A stretch of 64,000 bases of DNA from Thalassomonas haliotis (GTDB lineage Bacteria; Pseudomonadota; Gammaproteobacteria; Enterobacterales; Alteromonadaceae). A program made the translations under genes and the position numbers. The notes under the pieces are model-generated. The model was given only the letters and a program-made list of their open reading frames with translations. It made no database searches and was not told the DNA's origin. Location of the stretch: positions 3,596,001 through 3,660,000 of the forward strand of contig NZ_CP059693.1 in assembly GCF_028657945.1 (NCBI RefSeq), given 5' to 3'. Each line of letters opens with the position of its first letter. Positions within the stretch are counted from its first letter, which is position 1. Positions 19,413 to 27,713 of the stretch are shown here, one piece after another.

Positions 19413-20480
19413 CTACTGTCCTAATTCATACGGGATGCGGATATTTACTTTAACACCTGAAGGTTGATTATTGGAGACCACAAGGGAAAAATTATCCCGA
19501 TAAAGGGCCTGTAACCGCTCGCGGCTGTTAACCAGACCCACCCCGCATTCACGGAATAAATGCCCGTCTTTAATTTCCGCTCCCGGGCCGTCATCGGCCA
19601 GTTCAATCAAGAGATCATTGCCAAAGCGGCTGACCGAGACGGTAATGCTGCCCCCCTGCTCCTGTACGGCAATGGCATGCTTAATGGAGTTTTCCGCCAG
19701 GGGTTGTAAAATCATGCTCGGCACTAAAGCCTGCTGACATTCCTCATCGATATTAAAATGCACCTGCAAACGTTCTTCAAAACGTACCTTTTCAATATCC
19801 AGATATAGGCTCAGCGCCTGAATTTCACTTTTCAGCGTTACCCGCTTCATCGGATCCTTATCCAGGGAGTAACGCAAGAATTCGCTGAGTTTGGTCACCA
19901 TGCCATTGGCCAGGTCATTCTCTTTCACCAGAATCAAAGTGGAAATGGCGTTAAGGGTATTAAAAAGAAAATGCGGATTCAGCTGATAACGCAACATTTT
20001 CAGCTGGGCCTGATGCGCCACTGTGTTGGCCTTAAGCACATTCTGACGCTCTTTTTGCAGCATCTGGTAATACTTGATCCCGAAATACAAGCCGCTCCAG
20101 CTGAGGATAATATAAAAAGCCCAGACACTGGACTTGGTATACATCAGCCAGAAGTCAGGCCGGTAGCCGTGTTTATAGATTTCCCAATAATTAAAGTTTT
20201 TCACCACCTGCCACAAGACACCGGTGGCATAAGAAGCCAAAATCACTACGATGGCGATTTTAAGGGGAGACAAATTCCAGGCACGGCGATAAATATAGCG
20301 CAGCGGCACAGTGAATAGCCAACCGGCATAGGCATTGAGGAAAATGATGATGACAAAGATATCACGGGAGTCATGCAACAAAGACCCGAGATAATGTACT
20401 AAGGCAAAACCAAACCAGCCAGCTGTATGTAATAACCAAAAAAAACGGTTATTATTTTCGACCAAATCTTTCCAATTCAC
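19413..20480 (-). CDS. LytS/YehU-like sensor histidine kinase
   Basis: A 355-residue membrane kinase. About four membrane segments lie in residues 13-140 without a sizeable periplasmic loop. The His_kinase domain has the phospho-acceptor His170 in LNPHFLFNTLNAI. The ATPase domain is at about 255-350, with PLAENSIKHA and ADDGPG. It lacks the usual HisKA dimer domain, as expected for this family. It pairs with the LytTR regulator 2 bases downstream. The lack of an extracytoplasmic domain suggests sensing within or at the membrane. Confidence 0.92.
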   Translation of the reverse strand: MNWKDLVENNNRFFWLLHTAGWFGFALVHYLGSLLHDSRDIFVIIIFLNAYAGWLFTVPLRYIYRRAWNLSPLKIAIVVILASYATGVLWQVVKNFNYWEIYKHGYRPDFWLMYTKSSVWAFYIILSWSGLYFGIKYYQMLQKERQNVLKANTVAHQAQLKMLRYQLNPHFLFNTLNAISTLILVKENDLANGMVTKLSEFLRYSLDKDPMKRVTLKSEIQALSLYLDIEKVRFEERLQVHFNIDEECQQALVPSMILQPLAENSIKHAIAVQEQGGSITVSVSRFGNDLLIELADDGPGAEIKDGHLFRECGVGLVNSRERLQALYRDNFSLVVSNNQPSGVKVNIRIPYELGQ

Positions 20481-20558
20481 ACAAAATAACCAATAACATG
20501 TCTTAAAGATATTATGCGCGGCTTCACTTGCCGGCGCACTACCATTAATCGTAACTTC

Positions 20559-21605
20559 TCAGCAGCTTATCTCATTCCCCGGATAGAAATCAGCAAAAAG
20601 TTGCTCAAAGCTGCCGTCAACAAAGCCCAGCCCGTCAAGCAGGGCAAACTGACGCCTTGCCAGCGGCATAAATTGCTTGTCGCCGCTTTCGTGCTGATAG
20701 ACCAGGTACCACAAGGCATTGATCAAATAACAAAATGCCAGATAGTGGCAAAGCTTATCGCTGTATTGGCCATAAGATAAAAAAGTATTAAGCGGCGTTT
20801 GCTTAAGCAGCGCCAGCATATCCGGCTGCGAAATTTCGTTAACCGCGATCAGCATCGCCAGATCAAATTCTTTTTCCGCCAGGGCGCAACATTCAAAGTC
20901 AATTAACCAGGCTTTGCCTGTATCAATCCCCTTATCGGCATGCCTTGCCGGCCGGGCTTTTGACGCCAACAGGATATTGGAGAAGTTGATATCGCCATGG
21001 CAGGGAACCAAAGGACCGACCTTGCTCCCTGTGGTGATTTTCCCTGTCAGTTTCTTCACCTGAGCCTCTTGTTGCGCGCTTAATTCACCGGATAGGGCCG
21101 AGATTAATTCGCTGATCACAAGCGCCATATCCAGTACAGGTAAAGCGACATCCAGTTGATGGCAAGCGCCCATCAAATCTAAGGCTAAGGCAGTTTTTTC
21201 CCGGGTTGTCAGCTGGCTTTCCGATAACGGCTCACCGTCGATATAGCGGCACACCAGATAAGCGCTATCCTGATAAATCACGGGCGGAGAAATACCGGCT
21301 GTGGCCGCTGCTAACGAAAACAGCATTTCATTATCAGCAGCTGAGGCAGTTTTTTCGTGCTCAGAGATATCATCAGCACAATCAGCCGGCCTATCAGAGT
21401 CCTTGTCAAAGTCCTTGTCAGAGCCCTTAACAAAACCCTTAACAAAGCTTTTTACAAAAAAGGCCTGCCCGCCGTCAATCACCTTGGCGCAGGCCTGGCT
21501 ATAACCTGATGTTATCGCCGTTATGCTTTCAATACCACGGAAACAAGGCAAAATACTTAAGGCATCATAAGTCGGGGCAGCATCTTGTATTACGGGTAAG
21601 GCCAT
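20559..21605 (-). CDS. APH/choline-kinase-fold phosphotransferase, probable thiamine kinase
   Basis: A 348-residue kinase with the aminoglycoside-phosphotransferase fold. The ATP-binding lysine is in FFVKSF (Lys52). The catalytic loop is PCHGDINFSNILL (His203, Asp205, Asn207), and the metal site is WLIDFECC (Asp236). It is the last gene of a TPP-riboswitch operon with a TonB receptor, a YkoF-like protein and a PnuC-type permease, so I infer that it phosphorylates imported thiamine, trapping it in the cell. ThiK-type enzymes share the fold. An acidic/basic low-complexity insert follows Lys52 (about residues 53-92). Without its context it would be called only a phosphotransferase. Confidence 0.75.
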   Translation of the reverse strand: MALPVIQDAAPTYDALSILPCFRGIESITAITSGYSQACAKVIDGGQAFFVKSFVKGFVKGSDKDFDKDSDRPADCADDISEHEKTASAADNEMLFSLAAATAGISPPVIYQDSAYLVCRYIDGEPLSESQLTTREKTALALDLMGACHQLDVALPVLDMALVISELISALSGELSAQQEAQVKKLTGKITTGSKVGPLVPCHGDINFSNILLASKARPARHADKGIDTGKAWLIDFECCALAEKEFDLAMLIAVNEISQPDMLALLKQTPLNTFLSYGQYSDKLCHYLAFCYLINALWYLVYQHESGDKQFMPLARRQFALLDGLGFVDGSFEQLFADFYPGNEISC

Positions 21606-21615
21606 AGTGCGCTAA

Positions 21616-22266
21616 CTAACCTAAGGCAACTTTTGCTTCACCGGCATAACTTTGCTTCCAGTGGTAATAGCCATAAGCGGCAATAACAACATATAAGCCA
21701 AACAGCACCGCGGTGGGGGTCAGATCTTTTTCCAGGTACAGGTAAATCGAGACCAGATCTATCACCACCCAATACAGCCAGTTCTCCAGTACTTTTTGCG
21801 CCACCAGGTAAGTGGCAAAAACCGCAAAAACCGTGGTCGCACTGTCAAAATAGGCAAAGTGCGCCTGGGTATAATTGGCCATCAGGTAACCCAGGCCAAG
21901 ACTGACCAGGGCTAAAACAGCAATAACCTTAAGGTGCAGGGCCAGCGGCCAGCTCTGGATGCCCTCACCCCCCTGCCCGGCAGAGCCGATGCTGTTTAAC
22001 GGCACTTTTTTACTCTTTTGCCAGCAAAACCAGCCATAGAGGGCCATCAGCAAATAATACACCTGCAGCAGGGAGTCCATAAATAAATAGACATCATAAA
22101 ATATCGCGGTATAAATCGCGGTGCTGATAAAGGCCGCCGGCCAGCACCAGACATTGCCCTTTGCCGCCAGCACCACATAAAGCAAGGAGGTCAATACCGC
22201 CGCCAGCTCCAGCAAAGGCAGGGAAGTAAAATAAGTGACCGTTTCCAATAATACAGCTTCAGTCAT
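21616..22266 (-). CDS. pnuT: PnuC-family vitamin permease, probable thiamine transporter PnuT
   Basis: A 216-residue inner-membrane protein with seven to eight predicted helices and the PnuC-family pattern (NVWCWPAAFISTAIYTAIFYD near residues 37-57, ENWLYWVVIDLVSIYLY near 161-177). PnuC-fold permeases move vitamins by facilitated diffusion, and trapping requires phosphorylation inside. The TPP riboswitch upstream and the downstream kinase point to thiamine (PnuT) rather than nicotinamide riboside. The N-terminal substrate motif details cannot be verified by eye. It is spaced 5 bp from the upstream YkoF-like gene and 10 bp from the kinase gene. Confidence 0.85.
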   Translation of the reverse strand: MTEAVLLETVTYFTSLPLLELAAVLTSLLYVVLAAKGNVWCWPAAFISTAIYTAIFYDVYLFMDSLLQVYYLLMALYGWFCWQKSKKVPLNSIGSAGQGGEGIQSWPLALHLKVIAVLALVSLGLGYLMANYTQAHFAYFDSATTVFAVFATYLVAQKVLENWLYWVVIDLVSIYLYLEKDLTPTAVLFGLYVVIAAYGYYHWKQSYAGEAKVALG

Positions 22267-22271
22267 ACCCG

Positions 22272-22547
22272 CTACTGACCTTTTTCGGCTTCAACCACAG
22301 AGCGATCGCCGTTAATAAATTTACAGACAAACACCGCGGCATCGACACTTTGATGTACCTGCTTAATTTCTGCCATCACCTGGCTCACCGCCAGATCATA
22401 ATCGCCAAAGACCTGGGTGCTCATGCCGTTGGTTACCACTTTCAGGCCGTCTATGCCCCGCAGGCGTTTGATAAAGGCCCAGATCTCATCTTTAAATTTA
22501 AGCTCGGCCAGGGGGTACAAGCTGATCTCTATCGATATTTTCATCAT
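22272..22547 (-). CDS. YkoF-like thiamine/HMP-binding domain protein
   Basis: A small 91-residue protein (MMKISIEISLYPLAELKF start) matching the MTH1187/YkoF ferredoxin-like fold, which binds thiamine or hydroxymethylpyrimidine in Bacillus YkoF. Visible features are the first strand ISIEISLYPL and a second half with STQVFGDYDLAVSQVMAEI. It has no signal peptide, so it acts in the cytosol. Position between the TonB receptor and PnuT under the same riboswitch supports a role as thiamine-binding or sensing accessory. Confidence 0.75.
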   Translation of the reverse strand: MMKISIEISLYPLAELKFKDEIWAFIKRLRGIDGLKVVTNGMSTQVFGDYDLAVSQVMAEIKQVHQSVDAAVFVCKFINGDRSVVEAEKGQ

Positions 22548-22653
22548 TTATCTCCTCATTAGCCATATTATTGTCATTGCCCCGACGACTTCTCATCAGC
22601 AATAACTTTATGCCTGTCTTGCCCGGATTATCCTGGCGCCGCCAGACAGACAA

Positions 22654-22684
22654 ATGCCACTTTCATCATGAAAGTGGCATTTTA
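22654..22684 (-). terminator. Hairpin between the thiamine TonB receptor and YkoF-like gene
   Basis: Perfect 10-bp arms ATGCCACTTT and AAAGTGGCAT. On the minus strand only TTTG follows, so termination would be partial. This would lower expression of ykoF-pnuT-kinase relative to the receptor gene. Confidence 0.55.
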
Positions 22685-22732
22685 TGCAGATTTACTCAAC
22701 AAGTGAATGAAATTAAGTTAACTCAAGGCAAG

Positions 22733-24880
22733 TTAAAATTCATAACTCGCGGTAATACCCAACTGACGCGGCGCGCCGTAGCGGACATATTTTTTGCTGG
22801 CCCAGTCAAGATCCGGCTCATTGCCGAAATAAAACCCCCGGGTGCCGTATTTTTCATCGCTCAGGTTGCGGGCCCACAGATAAACCGCCCACTGGTCTGC
22901 TTCATAACCGATACGGGCATTCACCAGGTTACTGCCGTCGGCTTTCTCGTCATGGCTGTCGGAGTAATAAAAATCACTCTTGCCGGATAAGCTGACATGG
23001 CTGAACCAGCCGTTATCGGCGCGGTAGGTCAGCCCGGCGCTGTAGGTATATTCCGGGGCATGGGCCAGTTCGCGCTCGGAAATATCCACTTCGCTGCCGT
23101 ATTTATCCTGATAGGCATAATCATCGTAACGGGCATTTAAATAACCGATACTGGCATCAAAGCTCAATTGCTGATTGATGGTCCAGTTGAGATCAAACTC
23201 GACCCCGTAACTGGTTGAACTGGCGGCATTGGCGGTATAAATAATAAAACGCTGCGGCTCGTCCGGGTTTTGCTGCGAGGCATTAACCTGCTGATCTTGC
23301 CTGTCCATATAAAACACGGCAAGGTTAGTGCTTAATCCCGGCCCGGCAAACTGGCTTTTTAATCCCAGCTCGTAGTTGATCAGGGTTTCGGTATCAAACT
23401 CTTTATAACGGCTCAGCTCAGCCGGCAAGTCCATATTAAAACCACCGGCCTTATAACCTTTGGAGAGCCGGGCATAAGCGCCGTGCTTATTGTTTAACTG
23501 CTTGCTCAGGGCAAGATGGCCGCCCCACATGTTTTCAGAAGGCGAAAATTCATCTCCCTTGCTGTCATCATAATCTGTGCTGCGATGTTCCAGGCGCAAA
23601 CCGACAGACAGCTGATAGCCCTGGCTCAATTCACTGTCGAGCTGGCCAAAAATAGCGGCATTTTTGGCCTGGTACTCTGAGTCCAGTACTTCATCCGGCC
23701 AGCCGTTATAACTGGAGTCGAGATCGTTTTCTTCATCAAGCTTGCTGAAATAGATGCCGCCGAGCCAGTCGGTGCTGCCGTTAAAAAGCCGACCCGACCG
23801 GTTAGAACTTAACCGGATTTCCTGACTGTAGCTGGTGCGCTCCGCCCGTTTATCCCAAAGGTAGTCGTAAGTACAGCCGATGATATCATCGGACTCGCCG
23901 TTGCCGTTTTTATCGTAATAATCCACGCACGGCTTGCTCTGCCAGTACTCAGGGTTGGCCCAGTCGCCGTCATAAGCGTGTTGGTGATCGGTATCGCTCA
24001 TGCTGGTGATTGACGTTAAGGCAAACTGCTCAAAACCGGTATACCTGGCTTTAACTGCCAGTCCGTCCGATTGCTGGTTATCGACACCCGGCTGATCCGA
24101 TAAGGTATCAAAGCCATTATTGTCTAAGGTCCAGGCATCAAAACCATTGTCTAAATCCGCATGCAGGTAGGTAAAGTCCAAAGTCAGCTCATCTGAGGCC
24201 AAATAGCGCAGCTTTAACTTGCCGGTGAATTCATCAATACCATTGCTATCGTCACGGCCCAGGTATTTGTTGTCCCGGTAACCGTTTTGCTTATGCTGCT
24301 CAAACACCGCCCGGTAAAATAACTTATCGGTCACAGGGCCCGAGCTGTAACCGCTATAGGTCTGCAAATCATCATCCCCCAAGGTGGTTTGCACGCCGTG
24401 CTCGAAGGTTTCCGTCGGGGCATTTGACTGGATGTAAATCAGTCCGGCAAGGGCATTGGCGCCATAACGCGTGCCCTGCGGACCACGTAAGACTTCAACC
24501 TGGCCGACATCATACATATTCGCCGCCATGCCTAAACCTGACATGTCGATATCATCAAGAATAAAGCCAACAGAGGAATTTGGCGCGCCGCGATATTCAG
24601 AGCGCTCACCTACCCCGCGGATCTGGAAATATTTAGGCCTGGAGGTACCGCCGGCAAAGTTAAGGTTGGCCACCTTATTGATCACTTCTTCAAAGTGCTG
24701 GCCGCCTTCGTCGATAATTTGCTGCTGATCGATCACCGCCACACTCACAGGTACTTCCGCCAGGCTCTGCTGGCGAAAATCTGAGGTGACTGTAATGTGC
24801 TCAAGATCATTTGCAAATGAAAAGGCAAGGGGTTGGTACAAGGCCGCGCTTATGGCGATAACCAGTGGAGATTTAAACAT
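22733..24880 (-). CDS. TonB-dependent receptor, probable thiamine outer-membrane transporter
   Basis: A 715-residue receptor from the ATG at 24878-24880. The frame extends 11 codons further to a TTG, but MFKSPLVIAISAALYQPLAF is a clear signal peptide start. The plug domain (about 35-155) has ITVTSDFRQQSLAEVPVSVAV and QVEVLRGPQGTRYGANALAG. The barrel ends in SYEF. Alone it would be an ordinary iron-complex-type TonB receptor. A TPP riboswitch directly upstream and the salvage genes downstream make thiamine or a thiamine precursor the probable ligand, as described for riboswitch-linked receptors in other Gram-negatives. Confidence 0.88.
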   Translation of the reverse strand: MFKSPLVIAISAALYQPLAFSFANDLEHITVTSDFRQQSLAEVPVSVAVIDQQQIIDEGGQHFEEVINKVANLNFAGGTSRPKYFQIRGVGERSEYRGAPNSSVGFILDDIDMSGLGMAANMYDVGQVEVLRGPQGTRYGANALAGLIYIQSNAPTETFEHGVQTTLGDDDLQTYSGYSSGPVTDKLFYRAVFEQHKQNGYRDNKYLGRDDSNGIDEFTGKLKLRYLASDELTLDFTYLHADLDNGFDAWTLDNNGFDTLSDQPGVDNQQSDGLAVKARYTGFEQFALTSITSMSDTDHQHAYDGDWANPEYWQSKPCVDYYDKNGNGESDDIIGCTYDYLWDKRAERTSYSQEIRLSSNRSGRLFNGSTDWLGGIYFSKLDEENDLDSSYNGWPDEVLDSEYQAKNAAIFGQLDSELSQGYQLSVGLRLEHRSTDYDDSKGDEFSPSENMWGGHLALSKQLNNKHGAYARLSKGYKAGGFNMDLPAELSRYKEFDTETLINYELGLKSQFAGPGLSTNLAVFYMDRQDQQVNASQQNPDEPQRFIIYTANAASSTSYGVEFDLNWTINQQLSFDASIGYLNARYDDYAYQDKYGSEVDISERELAHAPEYTYSAGLTYRADNGWFSHVSLSGKSDFYYSDSHDEKADGSNLVNARIGYEADQWAVYLWARNLSDEKYGTRGFYFGNEPDLDWASKKYVRYGAPRQLGITASYEF

Positions 24881-24967
24881 AATTACTTCAATTCTTTTTG
24901 GGAATTGACGCAAGGAAATTTGGGGAGTTATAACGCCGGTTTAGGTCACCACCAGGTTATTCTTCAA

Positions 24968-25092
24968 CCATTCCTACGCCAGTATTATCCGGTTCAGGTT
25001 CTAAGGGTTCGAATCTTTCGTCTCAGCATGGTTGCGATGCTTTCTTATACGCTTAACGTATAAAAAGCCATCGTCATCAGGCACCCCTTGGC
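24968..25092 (-). promoter_or_regulatory. TPP riboswitch (THI element)
   Basis: On the minus strand the order is GGGGTGCC, a variable P3 arm with TTATACG/CGTATAA, CTGAGA, ACCCTT, GAACCTGA, then CCGGATAATACTGGCGTAGGAA. This is the conserved core of the thiamine pyrophosphate aptamer, including the CUGAGA and GAACCUGA pockets. It sits about 88 bp before the TonB receptor start. High TPP is expected to switch off the whole thiamine uptake operon. I could not decide between termination and ribosome-site masking. Confidence 0.95.
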
Positions 25093-25304
25093 TCGGCAGG
25101 CATATTAGCAATTTATTGCTAAATGTCCACCACAGAAGGTAAATAATTTTAGCTTAAAATGCTTAAGCTAAATCCCCACAAAAAGCAGGTATTTGGCAAT
25201 CTTCACTTTCATCTGGCTGAAATTATAGCTACCCGGCAAATATCATCATCTAGACTCAACTAAGAGATTTATTTTATCCAGATAAGCAAGCGGGGAAATA
25301 ACCG

Positions 25305-25670
25305 ATGAAAGCAGCCTTTAATCCGGGAAAGAATATCGCCATCAAAACCCCCGCACATGAATATGCCCAGGTAGTTCATTTTTACCAGGAGATATTGGGA
25401 TTCAAACCATTAGCCGATAATGCCAGCGATCCCTTTGAGTCCGTTTGTTTTGCCTTTGGCGATAAAGTGCTTTGGATAGATAAAATAACCGGGCTCAGTC
25501 AATCCGAAATCTGGCTGGAAATTATCTCAGACGATATAGCGGCGGCGAAAAAGTACCTTGAACAAGCCGGTTGCCACATCAGAAACGAGATCGAACCGCT
25601 GCCGGATGCCCTCAATGCTTTCTGGCTCAGCAGTCCGGCGAATATCATTCATTTAGTCACCGATAAATAA
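25305..25670 (+). CDS. VOC/glyoxalase-superfamily protein
   Basis: A 121-residue protein with one beta-alpha-beta-beta-beta vicinal-oxygen-chelate unit pair (YAQVVHFYQEILGFKPLAD, then a C-terminal unit with FWLSSPANIIHLV). The His/Glu metal ligands of true glyoxalase I are not all obvious, so the reaction is unknown. The start has GGGGAAA upstream. It stands alone after the riboswitch region, and no terminator was seen. Confidence 0.65.
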   Translation: MKAAFNPGKNIAIKTPAHEYAQVVHFYQEILGFKPLADNASDPFESVCFAFGDKVLWIDKITGLSQSEIWLEIISDDIAAAKKYLEQAGCHIRNEIEPLPDALNAFWLSSPANIIHLVTDK

Positions 25671-25950
25671 TCCGCTCACAATAAGTTAGCTTTACCTCCC
25701 GGCTAAGCGGCCCTGGCCAGCCCCCACAGCCGATGGCTTGCCGCCCAATAAGCACAATCCCCCCTCACCCCACATTTCTTATACTTATTTTTACAATTTT
25801 TAGTCCTTTATATTCAATATGTTACAAAGGGAAATATCCAGACTTTCAAATAAAGTAAAAAAGTTTTAGCAAAACGAGTGAGATAGTCTACCCGCTGCCA
25901 ACACTAACTAAGTGTTCCAACATGAACACAGTTTAAGCAGGAGAAAGAGA
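25671..25950. other. Leader region upstream of the peptide locus
   Basis: About 280 bp, A/T-rich in the second half, with no supported gene. It probably holds the promoter for the peptide locus that starts at 25951 or 26280. I see no clear operator. Confidence 0.4.
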
Positions 25951-26019
25951 ATGCCTTGGCAAGTCAACAATAACAGCCCTACACCCCAGTACACGGTTAC
26001 CCCTACATCTTATATGTAA
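25951..26019 (+). CDS. Possible 22-residue peptide upstream of the RiPP-like locus
   Basis: An ATG with an optimal ribosome site (AGGAG, 8-9 bases upstream) opens a 22-codon frame: MPWQVNNNSPTPQYTVTPTSYM, written here as MPWQVNNNSP followed by TPQYTVTPTSYM. It is hydrophilic, rich in Pro, Thr and Asn, without Cys, and unlike the two peptides downstream. It could be a leader peptide, a small precursor, or chance. It is on the same strand as the maturation genes and 260 bp before the first 37-residue peptide. Confidence 0.35.
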   Translation: MPWQVNNNSPTPQYTVTPTSYM

Positions 26020-26279
26020 AAGAAAAGCCATTAGCAGTTCGCACCGGCTGATCAGGCAGGCGAATAAAAACAACAGACTTAGATGTAAGGGGGTGATATT
26101 TACCAAGCCTTTTCTTAGTAAGCACTTAATAAATGACTTAGTGAAAAGCAAAGGCTTACACAATGCCATATAAACACATAAACATAATATTTATTTCGAT
26201 GCCGGATCATGCGCTTGAGACGCCGGGTCCTGAGTATCGTCAGCTAACTTAAACTTGATTAAAGCAAGAGGAAAGAACC

Positions 26280-26393
26280 ATGACTTTTGAAGAAATTGAA
26301 ATCGTAGATGCACCATCTGATGCTGAATTTTGGGGCGGTGTCGCCGGTGGCGTAGTGGTCGGGGTAGCGGTTGGTTTACTGTTTGTTTCGTAA
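26280..26393 (+). CDS. 37-residue candidate precursor peptide A
   Basis: The ATG at 26280 has AGAGGAAAG upstream. The product has an acidic first half (MTFEEIEIVDAPSDAEFW) and a Gly/Val-rich hydrophobic second half (GGVAGGVVVGVAVGLLFVS) with repeated GxxxG-like spacing. A very similar 37-residue peptide follows 59 bp later. The identity in the leader-like part (MTF-EIEI--AP) and variation in the rest is how RiPP and bacteriocin precursor pairs behave. Downstream are an M50 protease, a ThiF-like enzyme and an ABC exporter. Alternatively it could be a short membrane protein used as such. No Cys, and only one Ser in the C-terminal half, so lanthionine or azole chemistry is unlikely. Confidence 0.65.
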   Translation: MTFEEIEIVDAPSDAEFWGGVAGGVVVGVAVGLLFVS

Positions 26394-26452
26394 CCATTTC
26401 GCGCTATCAACAACTTAAACAATTAACTTATTCATTTTAGAAGGAAAGTATG

Positions 26453-26566
26453 ATGACTTTTTCAGAAATCGAAATCATTGAAGCACCAGTATCTGATACC
26501 TCAGCGGGTGTCGCCACAGGCATTGGTATCGGCTTAGCCCTCGTTGGACTTATGTTCATCAGTTAA
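26453..26566 (+). CDS. 37-residue candidate precursor peptide B
   Basis: It aligns end to end with peptide A (same length, both starting MTF and ending in FVS or FIS). The first half is MTFSEIEIIEAPVSDTSAG and the second VATGIGIGLALVGLMFIS. A second ATG directly before (26450) is possible. I prefer 26453 because it gives the MTF start shared with A and a better distance from AAGGAA. The two peptides share the order acidic leader, then Gly/Ala/Val/Leu hydrophobic core, suggesting a two-component product or a duplicated precursor. Confidence 0.65.
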   Translation: MTFSEIEIIEAPVSDTSAGVATGIGIGLALVGLMFIS

Positions 26567-26577
26567 GCAAAGCACTT

Positions 26578-26614
26578 GAGGCCTTAGCGCAGTTTGCTCT
26601 GGCCTCTTAATTTT
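26578..26614 (+). terminator. Hairpin between the peptide genes and maturation genes
   Basis: GAGGCC (26578-26583) pairs with GGCCTC (26601-26606), with an inner AGC/GCT pair, followed by TTAATTTT. The T tract is imperfect, so it probably acts as a partial terminator that leaves the precursor message more abundant than the enzyme genes. Confidence 0.6.
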
Positions 26615-26645
26615 AGCTTACGGCATATAAATTAAGGGGGACGGT

Positions 26646-27713
26646 TTGAACTTAGCATTAAAGAAGTCCATTAACTTTTATCCGCTCGAACAAGGCATAT
26701 ACCATGTCTACGATGCCTCGACTTCGCGGCATTTTAAATTAGGCGAGCAGGAAGTTAACTGGCTTAAACTACTCGACGGAAAAACCACAGTGGAAGCCTT
26801 AAGGGGCCTTATTCCGCTGGAGTATTTCGATAAATTCATCAACACGGTTCAGCGATTGGACCTGCTCGAAGGGGAAAGTAAAAAAGAACCGTTTTCACCG
26901 CTTAAAATCAAGGTACTTAACCTCGACCCGTCCGGGTTTATTGATAACAGCGGCAACTTGCCACTTTATGTCCGCAATCTCCTCAACTGGTGCAGCCTGC
27001 CGATACTGGTTATCAATTTGCTGATGGTCGCCCTGCTGGTGCCCCAGGTACAAAACATCCGGGAAACACTGACCTTTGACACCTTCACCGTGTTTTTTTA
27101 CTTTTTTGCCATTTTAGTCACCGGCATAGTACACGAAGGCGCCCATGCCCTGGTGGCAAAATCCTTTAATGTTAAAGTGCCCCAGGTCGGCATGATGCTG
27201 TTTTTCCTGCACCCTTCCTTTTACGCCGATGTCAGCGGCATCAACCTGATGTCGGACCGAAAAAAGCGGATAAAAGTATTGATCGCCGGTGTCCAGGGCA
27301 ACAACCTGCTGATGTTTATCGGCTTGATGCTGACCTTTATCCCCATGGGAGAAACCGCCCTTGGCTATCTGCTGTTTTTCACCGCCATCAACTTTGTGCT
27401 GATGTTTATTAACCTTATCCCTTTTGTCGAATACGACGGCTACTATATTTTCCAGGAATTGATCGGCGAACCCAGGTTTGCCCGCAACGCCCTGGTAAGC
27501 CAGCTCAGCCGGCAAAACAAAAAAATCGAATACACGGCTTATTTTTTTATCAGCCAGCTTTTTCAATTTGTGCTGATCGTTTCCATGCTGGTGCTTATGC
27601 ACCAAGGCATACTGCTGCTTTGGGATGCCCAATGGGTTGATGTGCTTTTCTTAAGCCTTAGCGTGATCGCCTATCCAGCCCTGATGGCTTTTAAAGTAAG
27701 GAGCGTAAAATGA
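26646..27713 (+). CDS. M50-type membrane metalloprotease with PqqD-like N-terminal domain
   Basis: A 355-residue protein. Residues about 8-75 (YPLEQGIYHVYDASTSRHFKL, KLLDGKTTVEALRGLI) look like a PqqD/RRE-type winged helix, which in RiPP systems binds leader peptides. The rest is a multi-span site-2 protease with the zinc motif HEGAH (His163, Glu164, His167) in a helix and the second motif NLIPFVEYDG (Asn256, Pro259, Asp264), where the Asp supplies the third ligand. The start is a TTG after AGGGGGA, and no ATG is better. It is the first maturation gene after the peptide pair, and its stop overlaps the next start (AAAATGA). Inferred role: recognising and cleaving the precursors in the membrane. 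Confidence 0.82.
   Translation: MNLALKKSINFYPLEQGIYHVYDASTSRHFKLGEQEVNWLKLLDGKTTVEALRGLIPLEYFDKFINTVQRLDLLEGESKKEPFSPLKIKVLNLDPSGFIDNSGNLPLYVRNLLNWCSLPILVINLLMVALLVPQVQNIRETLTFDTFTVFFYFFAILVTGIVHEGAHALVAKSFNVKVPQVGMMLFFLHPSFYADVSGINLMSDRKKRIKVLIAGVQGNNLLMFIGLMLTFIPMGETALGYLLFFTAINFVLMFINLIPFVEYDGYYIFQELIGEPRFARNALVSQLSRQNKKIEYTAYFFISQLFQFVLIVSMLVLMHQGILLLWDAQWVDVLFLSLSVIAYPALMAFKVRSVK

Noticed and set aside
26020-26279. Further short frames (for example 26 codons from a GTG near 26091, or 17 codons from 26199) as additional precursor peptides
   Set aside because: Ribosome sites are too close or absent and there is no similarity to the 37-mers.
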